Source of the DNA: Datisca glomerata
Taxonomy: Eukaryota; Streptophyta; Magnoliopsida; Cucurbitales; Datiscaceae
Assembly: GCA_003255025.1 (NCBI GenBank)
Contig: QANY01013163.1
Span: forward strand, 639,140-703,139
Length of the DNA: 64,000 nucleotides
Reading direction: 5' to 3'
This document shows positions 22,863 through 35,165 of this stretch, piece after piece. Position numbers and translations under genes: made by a program. Numbering within the stretch: the first letter of the stretch is position 1; each line of letters opens with the position of its first letter. The notes under the pieces are model-generated. The model did not search any database and was not told the origin of the DNA. It worked only from the letters and a program-made list of their open reading frames with translations.

Positions 22863-24060
22863 GGAGAGGGAGACATGGGAAGATATATATATATATACAT
22901 ACATATATTAGAGGGAAAGTGAGACTGAGAGAGACAAATAGATTGACAGAGAGAGAGCGAGAGCTAGAGAATGAGAGAGTGATAGAGAGACAGAGAGAGA
23001 GTAGGATAGGGACAGAGATAGTGAGAGAGAGGAGAGAGATATAAAGAGAATGAAAGAGAGAGAGAGCAGGGGAGAGAGAGAGGTAGTGAGAGAGAGCATG
23101 AGTGAGTAAGAGAGAGGGAGCAGGAGAGCGAGAGAGGCATGGAAAAAGAGAGCGAGAGAGAGAGAGAAAGAGATACACAGACATAGTGAGCAAGAGAGAG
23201 AGAATGAGATAGGGAGAGAGAGCTAGAGTGAAAGTGAGTGATAGACACATAGAGAGAGAAGAGGGAGGGAGAGAGTGAGAGTGTGGAGAGAGACATAAAG
23301 AGGGATAGAGAGCAAGAGAGAGAGAAGGAGAGGGAGAGAGAGGAGATAGAGAGAGAGAGATATATACAGCAAGATATATAGAGAGAGATATATAGAGAGA
23401 GTGAGAGACTGAGTGTGAGAGAGAGAAGGGGGATGGAGAGTGAGCAAAATTGAAAGAGTTAGAGAACGAGAGAGAGAGAGAGAGAGAGAGCAACAGAAAG
23501 GGGAGAGAGAGTGAGAGAGACAGAGAGACAAGCGGACAGAAAGAGAGAGGGAGATAAAGAGAGAGTGAGAGAGAAATTGATGTAGGGATATGGAGAGAGT
23601 AGGAGAGGGAGAGAGACAGTGAGAGAGGGGGGAGAGAGAGAAAGAAAGAGAGAGAGGGAGTGGGGGGAGAGAGAGAAAGAGTGGGAGAGAGAGTAAGATA
23701 GGGAGAGGGAGACAACAAGAGAGAGAGATAAAGTGAGAGAGATTGATGCAGAGATAGATTGAGAGTGAATAGGAGAGGGAGGGAGATATGAGAGAGGAGA
23801 GAGAGAGAGAGAGTTGGGGAGAGAGGGGGAGCAAGAGTGAGAGAGAGAGTATGAGAGATAGAGAGTGAGAGAGAGAAAGAGAGCGTGAGAGAGATATATA
23901 GAGAGAGAATGAGCATGTTAGAGAGAGGGGGAAGGAGAGAGAGCAAAAATGAGAGAGTGAGAGTATGAGACAGAGAGAAGGTGAGAGTAAGAGAGAGGGA
24001 GCATGAGAGAGAGATAGATAGAGAGAGGGAGGAAGATATATATATATATATATATATATA

Positions 24061-24900
24061 TTAGAGATAGATATAGAGAGAGACATCAGGAGAGAGAGAA
24101 TGAGATAGTAAGAGAGACAGAGGAGGGGGAGAGAGTGAAAGAGAGTGAAGAGAGAGAAAGAATGAGAGAGAGAGAAGAGATAGTAGGAGAGGGGGAGTGA
24201 ACGAGAGTGAGGAGAGAGAGAGAGAGAAAGAGAGGGAAAGAGAGAGAGGGGGAGAGAGAGTGAGCGAGAGAGAGAGAGAGAGAATGTGTGGGAGAGGGAG
24301 ACTGAGGTATAAAGGAAGAGTGAGAGAGAGAGGGAGAAGAGATAGTAGGAGAGGGGGAGTGAACAAGAGTGAGGAGAGAGAGAAAGAGAGGGAAAGAGAG
24401 AGAGTGAGCGAGAGAGAGAAAGTGTGGGAGAAGGAGATTGGGTATAAAGGAAGAGTGAGAGAGAGAGAACGACAGAAATGAGATAGAGAGAGAACGACAG
24501 AAATGAGAGCGAGAGAGCGAGAGAGTGAGTGTGAGAGAAGGGGAGGAGAGAGAGTGAGAGAGAGAAAGTGAGAGAGAGATAGAGTGATGGATGAGGATAT
24601 ATATATATATATTAGAGATAGATACAAAGAGAGACATCAGGAGAGAGAGAATGAGATAGTAAGAGAGAGAAGAGAGGGAGAGAGTGAAGAGAGAGAAAGA
24701 GAAGGAAAGAGAGAGAGAGAGAGAAGAGATAGTAGCAGATGGGGGAGAGAACGAGAGTGAGGAGAGAAAGAAAGAGAGGGAAAGAGAGAGAGGGGGAGAG
24801 AGAGTGAGCGAGAGAGAGAGAGAAAGTGAGGGAGAGGGAGACTGAGGTATAAAGGAAGAGAGAGAGAGAGAGAGCGAGAGAGAGTGTGTGAGAGAGGGGG
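24061..24900. repeat. Segmental duplications inside the GA array, first cluster
   Basis: A block beginning TATTAGAGATAGATA and continuing GAGACATCAGGAGAG occurs at about 24060 and again at 24611, spacing about 550. A second block, AGAGATAGTAGGAGAGGGGG followed by TGAACGAGAGTGAGGAG, a spacer and GGTATAAAGGAAGAG, occurs at about 24176, 24330 and 24724. Confidence 0.75.
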
Positions 24901-25449
24901 AGCGAGTGAGAGTGATAAAGAGAGAGTGAGAGAGAGTGAGAGATAAGGAGAGAGAGGGAGGAAGATATATATAAATATACATATAATGGATAGAGATAAA
25001 CAAAGAGAGTAAGAGAGAGAGCATGAGAGATAGAGATAGAGAGTATGAGAGAGAGAGAGAAAGAGAGTGATAGAGGGGAGAGAGAGAGAAGAGCAGAGTA
25101 AGAGAGAGGGAGCATGAGAGAGAGAGGATGAGAGAGATGGAGGAATATATATAAATTAGAGAGAGAGTGAGAGTGAGAGAGGGTGTGTGAGTGATAGAAA
25201 GACAGAGAGACAAAGAGAGTAAGAGAGGGAGAGAGATAGTGAGTGAGAGAAAGAGAGAGAGAGTGTGTGTGTGAGAGAGAGAGAGAGCAGGAAAGAGCAG
25301 GAAAGAGAAAGAGAGGGAGCAGGAGAGTGAGAGTGAGAGAGGCAGAGAGAAAGAGAGAGAGGGAAGGATATATATAGTAGAGAGAGAGTAAGAGATAGTG
25401 AGTAGGAGAAAGAGAGAATGAGAGAGTTAGAGAGACAGGGAGAGAGAGG

Positions 25450-27821
25450 GAGATATATATATATATATACATATATTAGAGAGATACATAGAGAGAGGAA
25501 GAGAGAGTGAGTAGGAGAGAGAGAATGAGATAGTTAGAGAGAGGGGGAGAGAGTAACAGAGAGTGATAGAGAAAGAAAGAGAGATAAAGAGAGTGAGAGA
25601 GAGGGAGAAGGAGAGGGAGAGGGAGAGGGAGTGAGAGAGAGGAGAGAGAGAAAAAGAGTAGGAAAGGGAGGGAGAGAGTTAGAGTGAGGAGAGAGAGACA
25701 AAGTGAGGGAGAGCAAGAAAGAGTGATAGAGAGAGAAAGGAGAGAGAAGTAGAGAGAGTTAGAGAGAGGAGAGAGAGAAAGAGATAAAGAGAGAGGAAGA
25801 GAGAGAGAGTGAGTGAGAGAATGAGTGTGTGAGAGAGGGGGTGGGAGAGAGGGAAAAAATGAGAGCGTGTGAGAATGAGAGAGCGAGAGAGAGGGAGAGA
25901 GAAAGAGATAGAGAGAAATTGAGAGAGAAAGGGAGAGTGAAAGAGACAGAGAGAAAGAGAGAGAGAGAAATTGAGAGAGACTGAGAGATGGAGAGACATA
26001 GAGAGAAAAAGAGAGTAGGACAGGAAAAGCGATTGTGAGAGAGAGGTGAGAGAGCTAGAGAGAGAGAGAGAGAGACGAGGGAAGATATTATATATGTGTG
26101 TCTGTGTACATATATTAGCGAGAGATAGAGAGACAGAGACAGAGAGAGTAGGATAGGGACATAGATAGTTAGAGAGGGGAAATAGATATAAAGAGAATGA
26201 GAGAGAGAGAGAGCGGGGGAGACTGATAGTGAGTGAGAGAGACCAGGAGAGAGTAAGAGAGAGGGAGTAGGAGAGCGAAAGAGGATGGGAGAGAGGGACA
26301 GAGAGAGAAAGTGATATAGAGAGGTAGAGATACATAGAGAGAGTAAGCAGGAGATACACAGACATAGTGAGAGTGTGTGTGAGAGAGAGAGCAAGAGAAA
26401 GTAAGAGAGAGGGAGCATGAGAATGAGAGAGGGAGAGAGAAAGAGAGAGAGAGAGAGCGAGAGAGAGGGAAGGATATATATATATATATATATATTAGAG
26501 CGAGTATAAGAAAATGTGTAGGAGACAGAGAGAATAAGGGTGTTAGAGAGAGAGGGAGAGATAGGGAGGAAGATATATATATATATATATATAATTAGAG
26601 AGAGATACATGGAGAGCGGAAGAGAGAGTGAGCAGGAGAGAGAGAATGAGATAGTTAGAGAGAGGGGAAGAGAGAGTGAAAGAGAGTGATAAAGAGAGAG
26701 AGAAGAGAGAGTCGGAGAGGGAGGAGAGAGAGAGACAAAGTGAGGGAGAGAGAGAAAGAGAGATAGAGAGAGGGAATAGAGAGGGGGAGAGAAGGAGAGG
26801 GAGATGGAGTTAGAGAGAGGAGAGAGAGAGGGAAAGAGATAGATATAGAAGGAGAAGGAGAGGGAGAGAGAGGAGATAGAGGAGAGAGAGTAGGAGAGGG
26901 AGGGAGAGAGTGAGAGTGAGGAAAGAGAGACAAAGTGAGGGAGTGAGAGAAAGAGTGATAGAGAGAGAAGAGAGAGGAGAGAGAAGTAGAGGGGGAAAGA
27001 GTTAGAGAGAAGAGAGAGAGAAAGAGATAAAGAGAGAGAAATAGAGAGAGAGTGAGCATGAGAATGAGTGTGTGAGAGAAAGGGGGAGGGAAAGAGGGTA
27101 AAAATGAGAGAGTGTGAGAACGAGAGAGCGCAAGAGAGAGAGGAAGAGAGAAAGAGAGAGAGAATAAGAGAGAGAGTGGGTGTGATGGAGAGACATAGAG
27201 AGAAAGAAAGAGTAGGAGAGGAAGAGAGATTGTGAGAGAGAGGAGAGAGAGAGACGGAGGAAGATATATATATGTATATATACACATATATTAGAGAGTG
27301 TGTGTGTGTGTGTGTGAGACTGAGAGAGACAGACAGATAGAATGACAGAGAGAGACAAAGAGAGAGCGAGACAGAGAAAGAGAGTGTGATAGAGAGACAC
27401 AGAGAAAGAGAGAGAGAGACAGAGAGAGAGAGTAGGAAAGGGACAGAGATAGTGGGAGAGAGAGGAGGGAGATATAAAGAGAATGAGAAGAGCAGGGGAG
27501 AGAGAGAATGAGTGAGAGAGAGCATGAGAGAGTAAAAGAGAGGGAGCAACATACACAGACATAATGAGAGAGGCTGAGAGAGAGGGAGAGAGAGTGATAG
27601 AGAGAGATAGAGATACACAGAGAGAGTGAGCTGGACATACACAGACATAATGAGAGAGTGTGTGTGAGAGAGAGCAGGTGAAAGTGAGAAAGAGGGAGCA
27701 TGAGAGTAAGAGAGAGAGGGGGAGAGAGATTAAGAGAGAGAGAGAAAGAGCGAGAGAGAAAGAGAGCGAGAGAGAGAGAGAGTGAAGGATATATATATAT
27801 ATANNNNNNNNNNNNNNNNNN

Positions 27822-27865
<44 letters not shown>

Positions 27866-28700
27866 GAGATGCATAGAGAGAGTAAGACAAAGTGAGCAGG
27901 AGAAAGAGGGAATGGGAGAGTTAGAGAGAAAGGGAGAGAGATGGAGGAAGATATAAATATATATACATATATTAGAGAGAGATACATAGAGGGAGGTAGA
28001 AAGAGTGAGTAGAAGAGAGAGAATGTGATTGTTAGAGAGAGAGGGAGAGAGTGAAAGAGAGTGATAGAGAGAAGAGAGAGTCGAAGAGAGAGGAGAGAGA
28101 GACAATGTGACAGAGAGGGTGAAAGAGAGATAGAGAGGGGAGAGGGACAGGGGAGAGAAGGAGAGGGGGAGAGAGTGAGAGTGAGGAGAGAGAGAAAAAG
28201 AGATAAAGAGAGAGAGAGAAGGAGAAGGAGAGGGAGAGAGAGAATGAGAGAGGGGAGAGAAAGAGAGAGTAGGAGAGGGAGGGAGAGAGTGAAAGTGAGG
28301 AGAGGGAGGGAGAGTGAGGGAGAGAGAGAAAGAGTGATAATGAGAGGAGAGAGAGAGGAGAGATAAGTAGAGGAAGAGGGAGTTAGAGAGAGGAAAAAGA
28401 GGAAAGAGAGAAAGAGATAAAGAGAGAGAAAGAGAGAGTGTGTGTGTGTGTGTGTGTGAGAGAGAGTGAGTGTGCGAGAGAGAGGGGGAGGGGGAGAGGG
28501 TAAAAATGAGAGAGTGTGAGAACGAGAGGGAGAGAGAGGGAGAGAGAAAGAAAGAGAGAGACTGAGAGAGAGTGAGTGAGAGAGAGTGATGGAGAGACAT
28601 AGAGAGAAAGAGAGAGTAGGAGAGGAAGATAGATTGTGAGAGAGAGGAGAGAGAGAGGTGGGAGAGAGATATAGGAACATATATATATACATATATTAGA
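25450..28700. repeat. Three tandem ~1.1-1.4-kb units inside the GA array
   Basis: Two independent marker sets repeat in the same order. The (TA)n block leading into AGAGAGATACATAGAG-like sequence occurs at about 25474, 26591 and 27969. GATGGAGAGACATAGAGAG followed by GATTGTGAGAGAGAGG occurs at 25987, 27184 and 28588. Spacings are about 1.12-1.2 kb, then about 1.38-1.4 kb. Such shared order means duplication of long segments rather than slippage alone. Confidence 0.7.
27804..27821. other. Assembly gap (18 N) in a (TA)n tract
   Basis: The run of N sits inside a TA tract in the GA array. A single n also lies at 31341 in another TA tract. Array length and copy order around these points are unreliable. 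Confidence 1.
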
Positions 28701-29658
28701 GAGTTAGTCTGTGAGACTAAGAGAGAAAGACGGATAGAATGACAGATAGAGAGACAAAGAGAGAGTGAGACAAAGAAAGAGAGAGTGATAGAGAGACAGA
28801 GAGAGAGGGAGCATGGGAGCGAGAGTGGCTAGGAGAGAGGGAGAGAGAGGAGAGTGATAGAGAGAGATACACAGTTAGAGTGAGCAGGAGATACACAGAC
28901 AGAGTGAGCAAGATACACAGACAAAGTGAGCAAGAGAGAGAGTGATAGAGGGAGAGAGAGATAGTGAAAGTGAGTGACAAAACTAGAGAGAGGGAAGAAA
29001 GGGGAGACAAATATATGTACATATATATATATATAGAGTGAGATCGAGAGAGTGAGTATGTGAGAGAGAGAGAAAGAGAGAGAGAGAGAGCGAGAGCGAG
29101 AGAGTGAGTATGTGAGAGAGAGGGGGGGGAGGGAGAGAGAGTGAGAGAACGATAGAGAGAGAGAGAGATAACGGTAAAGAGAGAGAGATAGCAGGATAGA
29201 GTAGAAGAGAGGGAGCATGAAAGAGACATAGAGAAAGAGATAGGGAGATATATATATTTATATTAGAGAGAAATACATAGAGGGAGTAAGAGAGAGATAG
29301 AATGAGATAGAGAATGTGAGAGTAAGATTGGGAGATGAGGAGAGTGAGGGAGAGAGAGAACGAGAGAGAGAGTGATAGAGAGGAGAAAGAGAGAGCCAGA
29401 GAGAGTCAGAGAGAAGGAGGAAGTGAGAGTGGGAGAGAGAGAGAAGGTGCATAGGAGAGTGAGAGAGAGAGAGAGAAAGAGAGAATGAGGAAGATATATA
29501 TATATATAGACACACATATATTGGAGAAGATACTCAGAGGGAGTAAGAGAGAGGGATCGAGAGAGCGATATATATATATATATATATAGGAGAGTGGGGG
29601 AGAGAGAGTGATAGAGAGAGAGATAGAGAGTGTGTGTGAGAAAAAGAGATTGAGAGAT

Positions 29659-29701
<43 letters not shown>

Positions 29702-29764
29702 GAGAGAAAGTGTAAGAGTATGAGAGAGTAAGTGAGAGAGAGTAAGTGAAAGAGAGGATGAGAC

Positions 29765-29795
<31 letters not shown>

Positions 29796-30167
29796 AGAAA
29801 ATGAAAGAGAGAGAGTATGAGAGCGAAAGAGACAGAGATAGAGAGAGAGTGGGAGAGAGAGAGGATTTGTGAGAGAGAGCGAGAGAGAGAGAGGACATAA
29901 AGAAGAGAGAGAGAGCAAGACTGAGAGAGAGAAAGAGAGACATATAGAGTGAGAGGGAGAGATAGAGACAGAGAGAGCATGAGAGAGTAGAAGAGAGGGA
30001 GGATGACAGAAAGTTAGATAGATAGATAGATAGATAAATAGATATATAGATAGATAGAGAGATAGAGAGGGGGGAGGATAGAGAATGGGAGAGTAAGAGA
30101 GATAGTGAGGGATTGAGACAGAGAGAAAAAGAAAGAGTGAGAGAGAGAGAGATATAGGGCGAGAGTG

Positions 30168-30203
<36 letters not shown>

Positions 30204-30699
30204 AGGGAGAAACATAAAGAGAGAGAAAGAGTAGGATAGGGAGAGCGACAGTGAGAGATATGAGAGAGAGAGAGAGAGAAGAGAAAGAGAGAGACAGACA
30301 AACTGAGAGACTAAGAAACTGAGAGAGGGGGAAGACATATATATGCATAGAGAGAGATATTTTGAGAGGGGGAGATAGAGAGAGAGAGTGAGTGAGTGTG
30401 TGTGTGAGAGAAGGGGGAGGGAGAGAAAGCGAAAATGAGAGAGTGAGAGAATGAGAGAGATAGAAAGAGAGATAGGTTGTGACAAAGAGGAGAGATAGAG
30501 AAAGAGAGAGTGAGAGAATAAGGGAAAGAGAGAGAGGGAGAGAGAGTGGGGGAGAGTGAGAGTGTGTGTGTGTGTGAGAGAGAAAGAAACCGAGAGAAAG
30601 AGAGAAAATGAGAGAGTGAGAGAATGAGAAAGAGAGTGAGAGAGAGAAAGAGAGTAGAAAGAGTAAGAGAGGGAGGGAGAGAGTGACAGTGAGTAGAGA

Positions 30700-30880
30700 G
30701 AGAAAGAGAGGGGAGAGATAGAGAGAGAAAGAGAGGGGAGAGATAGAGAGAGAAAGAGAGGGAAAGAGAGAAAGAGAGGCGAGAGATAGAGAGAGAAAGA
30801 GAGGGAGAGAGAGAAAGAGAGGGAGAGAGAGAAAGAGAGGGAGAGAGAGAAAGACAGGGGAGAGATAGAGAGAAAGAAAG
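30700..30880. repeat. Short tandem repeat, ~20-33 bp units in the GA array
   Basis: AGAGAGAAAGAGAGGG-type units, alternating with GGGGAGAGATAGAGAGAG, repeat about seven times between 30708 and 30870. Confidence 0.7.
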
Positions 30881-31439
30881 GGGATAGAGAGAGAGAGCGA
30901 GAGAGAATGTGTTTGTGTGTGAGGGAGACAGAGAGATAAACATAGAGAGAGAAAGAGAGCGAGAGAGTGAGTGTGTGAGAGGGAAAGAGAGTGATAGAGA
31001 AAGAGAGTGTGAGGGAGAGATTGAGGTGAGACAGAGAGTGAGTGAAAGAGAGTTAGAGAGACAGAGAGGAGAGAGTGTTGGAGATGGATGAAGAGAGTGA
31101 GAGATGGGAGTGGGAGAGAAAGAAAGGGAGTAAGAGAGAGCAAGAGATAGACAAATATAAAGAGAGTGTGTGTGTGTGTGTGTGTTAGAAAGGGAGATAG
31201 AGAAAGTAAAGAAAGAGTGAGATAGAGAGAGAGAGCAAGCGAGAGAGAAAGTGTCAGTGAGAGAGGGAGACAAAGAGATAAAGGAAGAGTGAGAGAGAAA
31301 GTGGCTGAGAGATAGGATGGGACATATATATATATATATANGAAGACAAAGAAGAGAGAGTGAGAGTGAGAGAGATAGAGAGCGAGAGAGAGACATAGAG
31401 AGAGAGCGTTAGAGAGAGAGAGAGAGCAGGAGAGAGGGA

Positions 31440-33540
31440 GCATGAAAGAGAGATAAATAAAGAGAGAGAGATAGGAAGATATATATATATATATTAGATA
31501 GAGATACACAGAGAGAGAGCATGAGAGATTGAATGAGAGAGTAAGAGATAGAGAGAGTGAGAGGAGAGGGAGATAGAGAGATTGAAAGAGCATGACAGGA
31601 AGAAAGGGAGAGAGGAGAGAGTAGGAGAGGGAGGGAGAAAGTGAGAAAGGAGAGCGAGATAGAAAGAGATAGAGAGATAGAGAGAGAGAATGAGAGAGAG
31701 TAGGAGAGGGAGAGATATAATGAGAGAGAGGAGAGAGAAAGAGAGAGGGAGAGATATAATGAGGAAAGGAGAGAGAAAGAGCGAAAGAGTAGAGAGAGAC
31801 TGAGAGAGACTGAGAGAGACGTGAGACAAATATATATATATATATATGGAGAGAGAGGTTGAGAATGTAAGAGAGAGAGTATGAGAGGGTGCGAGAGAGG
31901 GAAAGTTAACCAGAGAGAGAGAGTAGGAGAGGGAGATAGATAATGAGAGGGGAGAGAGAGAATGCGAGAGAGAGAGAGATAGGGACAGAGATGGAGGAAT
32001 ATATATATATACACAAATTTTAGACAGAGATACATAGAGAGTAAAAGAGAGAGCAGAGAAGAGAGAGTATGAGAGAGTAACAGATAGAGAGAGAGAGAGT
32101 TTGAAAGAGAGTGATAGAGAGAAAGGGAGAGAGTGAGAGAGAGAGTGGAGGGAGTAAAAGAGGGAGGGAGGGAGTGAGAAAGGGGATAGAGAGAGAAAGA
32201 GCAAGATAAAGAATAAACGAGAAAGAGAGAGTGTGAGAGAGCAAGAGGGAGAGTGAGAGGGAGAGAGAGAGGGAGTAAGAGTGAGAGAGAGTGGGAGAGA
32301 CAATGAGAGAGGGAGAGAGTGATAAAGAGGAGAGAGTGAGAGAGAGAGAGTAAGACAAAGAAGAGAGAGTAAGAGTGAGAGAGATAGAGAGAGTAAGACA
32401 AAGAAGAGAGAGTAAGAGTGAGAGAGATAGAGAGAGAGTGAGAGAGAGACATAGAGAGAGAGCATTAGAGATAGAGAGAGAGAGCAGGAGAGAGTAGGAG
32501 AGAGGGAGCATGAAAGAGAGATAATTAAAGCGAGAGAGAGAGATAGGAAGATATATATATTAGATAGAGATACACAGAGAGAGTAAGAGAGAGAGCAGGA
32601 GAGATAGAATGAGAGAGTAAGAGATAGAGAGTGAGAGGAGAGGGAGAGAGAGAGAGATTGAAAGAGCGTGATATGAAGAAAGGGAGAGAGAGGAGAGAGT
32701 ATAAGAGGGAGGGAGAAAGTGAGAAAGGTGAGCGAGAGAGAAAGAGAGAGAGAGAGATAGAGAGAGAATGAGAGAGAGTAGGAGAGGGAGAGATATAATG
32801 AGAGAGATGAGAGAGAAAGAGAGGGGGAGATATAATGAGGAGTGGAGAGAGAAAGAGCGAGAGAGTAGAGAGAGAGACTGAAAGACTGAGAGAGACGTGG
32901 ACAAATATATGTACATATATATATAGAGAGAGAGAGATTGAGAATGTAAGAGAGGGAGTATGAGAGGGTGCGAGAGAGGGAAAGAGACCCAGAGAGAGAG
33001 AGTAGGATAGGGAGATAGATAATGAGAGGGGAGAGAGAGAATGCGAGAGAGAGAGATAGGGAGAGAGAGGGAGGAATATATATATATATATATATATATA
33101 AATTTTAGACAGAGATACATAGAGAGAGTAAGAGAGAGAGCGGAGAAGAGAGAGTATGAGAGAGTAACAGACAGAGAGTGATAGAGAGAGAGAGAGAAGA
33201 GAGAGTGATAGAGAGAGAGAAGAGAGATTGAAAGAGAGTGATAGAGAGAGAGAGGGAGAGAGTGAGAGAGAAAGTGTGGAGGGAGTAAGAGAGGGAGGGA
33301 GGGAGGGAGAAATGGGATAGAGAGAGAAATAGCAAGAGAAAGAATGAGCCAGAAAGAGAGAGTGAGAGGGAGAGGGAGAGGGAGAGAGAGACAGAGAGAG
33401 TAAGAGTGAGAGAGAGAGAGAGGGAGAGAGAATGAGAGAGAGTGTGTGTGTGATAGAGAGGAGAGAGTGAGAGAGAGGGAGCAAGGGAGGGAGAGAGAAG
33501 GAGGAAGATATATATATATATATTAGAGAGAGATTCACAA
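31440..33540. repeat. Two tandem ~1.07-kb units inside the GA array
   Basis: Landmarks repeat in order at a constant offset: TAGATAGAGATACACAGAG at 31496 and 32562, TGAGAATGTAAGAGAG at 31860 and 32939, and AATTTTAGACAGAGATACAT at about 32016 and 33101. Offsets are 1.066-1.086 kb. A more diverged third relative lies at about 35.45-36.0 kb. Confidence 0.8.
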
Positions 33541-34006
33541 AGGGAGTAAAACAGAGAGTTAGAGATAGAGTGAGTGAGAGAAAAATATAGAGGAGAGAGA
33601 GTGAAAGAGAGTGATAGAGAGAGATGAGAGTAGGAGATGGAGGGAAAGAGTAAGAGAAGGGAGAGAGAAAGAAAGTGTTAGAGAGAAAGAGAGAGTGTGT
33701 GACATAGAGAGATAAAGAGAGATAAAGAAAGAGAGTATTGAGATAGTGAGAGATTGAGACAAAGAGATAAAGAAAGAGTGAGAGAGAGAGATAGCGGGCG
33801 AGAGTGAGTCAGATAGAGAGAGGGGGAGAGAAAGCGTGAGAGAGTGAGTGAGAGATAGAGAGAGCGAGAGAGAGTGTGAGAAGGAAACATAGAGAGAGGG
33901 GGGAGAGAGGAGAGAGAGTAGGAGTGGGAGAGAGTAAGAGTGAGGAGAGAGAGAGTGTGTGTGTGTGTGAAAGAGAGTGTGTGTGAGAGTGTGTGTGTGT
34001 GTGTGA

Positions 34007-34042
<36 letters not shown>

Positions 34043-35086
34043 GAGACAGAGAGATAAAGAATGGGTGAGAGAGAGAGAGCAAATCGAGAGAGTGAGTGTG
34101 TGAGAGAGAGAGGGGATGGAGAGAGAGTGATAGAGAGAGCGAGAGAGAGAGAATGTGTGTGGGTGGGGAGTGGGAGACAGAAAGATATTGAAAGAGAGGG
34201 AAAGAGAGAGAGACACACTAAGAGACTGAGAAACTGAGAGAGAAGGGAGATAGAGATATGTGCATATATATATATATATATTTATAGAGAGAGTATGAGA
34301 GTGAGAGAGAGAGTGATAGAGTGAAGAGAGAGAAAGTAGGAGAGAGAGAGGGGTGATGAAGATGTATATATGTATATATATCCATATATTAGAAAGATAC
34401 ACAAAAGGAGTAAGAAAGAGAAAGAACATGAGGCAAAGAATGTGGGAGTAGGAGAGAGAAAAAGATTGAGAGAAAGAGAAAGAGAGAGAGAGAGAGTGAG
34501 AGAGATGAGAGAGGGTGAGTGAAAGAGAGTGATAGAGAGAGAGAAAGAGAGAGAGAGAGAGAGGAGAGTGTAGGAGATGGATGAAGAGAGTGAGAGAGGG
34601 AGTGAGAGAAAGAGAGCAAGAGATATATACATATATATATATAGTGTGTGTGTGTGAGAAAAGTAGTGTGAGAGAGGGAGTCAGAGAGATAAAGAAAAAG
34701 TGAGAGAGAGAGAGTATGTGAGAGAGAGTGAGTGAGAGATAGGATGGGATAGATATATATTAGTGAGAAAGAGAGAGAGAGAGGGAGAGAAAGCAGGAGA
34801 GCGATAGGGGGGATGGAGATGTATATATGTATATTTATCCATATATTAGAGAGAGATACACAAAGGGAGTAAGAAAGAGAGAGAACATGAGGCAGAGAAT
34901 GAGTGAGTAAGAGAGAGAAAAAGATTGAGAGAGAGAGAGAAAGAGAGAGAGAGATGAGAGAGGGAGAGTGAGTGAAAGAGAGAGAAAGAGAGAGAGAGAC
35001 AGAGAGAGAGGAGAATGTAGGAGATGGATGAAGAGAGTGAGAGAGGGAAGTGGGAGAGAAAGAGAGGGAGTGAGAGAGAGAGCAAG

Positions 35087-35122
<36 letters not shown>

Positions 35123-35123
35123 T

Positions 35124-35165
<42 letters not shown>

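Noticed and set aside
21047..22900. Very long Ser-Leu-rich open frames on the minus strand of the GA array (up to 776 codons across 20.6-37.1 kb)
   Set aside because: CT dinucleotide repeats read as alternating Ser-Leu without stops in several frames at once. Composition explains them fully; there are no domains, splice sites or conserved starts.
22814..23044. Arg/Glu-rich plus-strand frames in the GA arrays
   Set aside because: GAGAGA translates as Arg-Glu. Same low-complexity cause.
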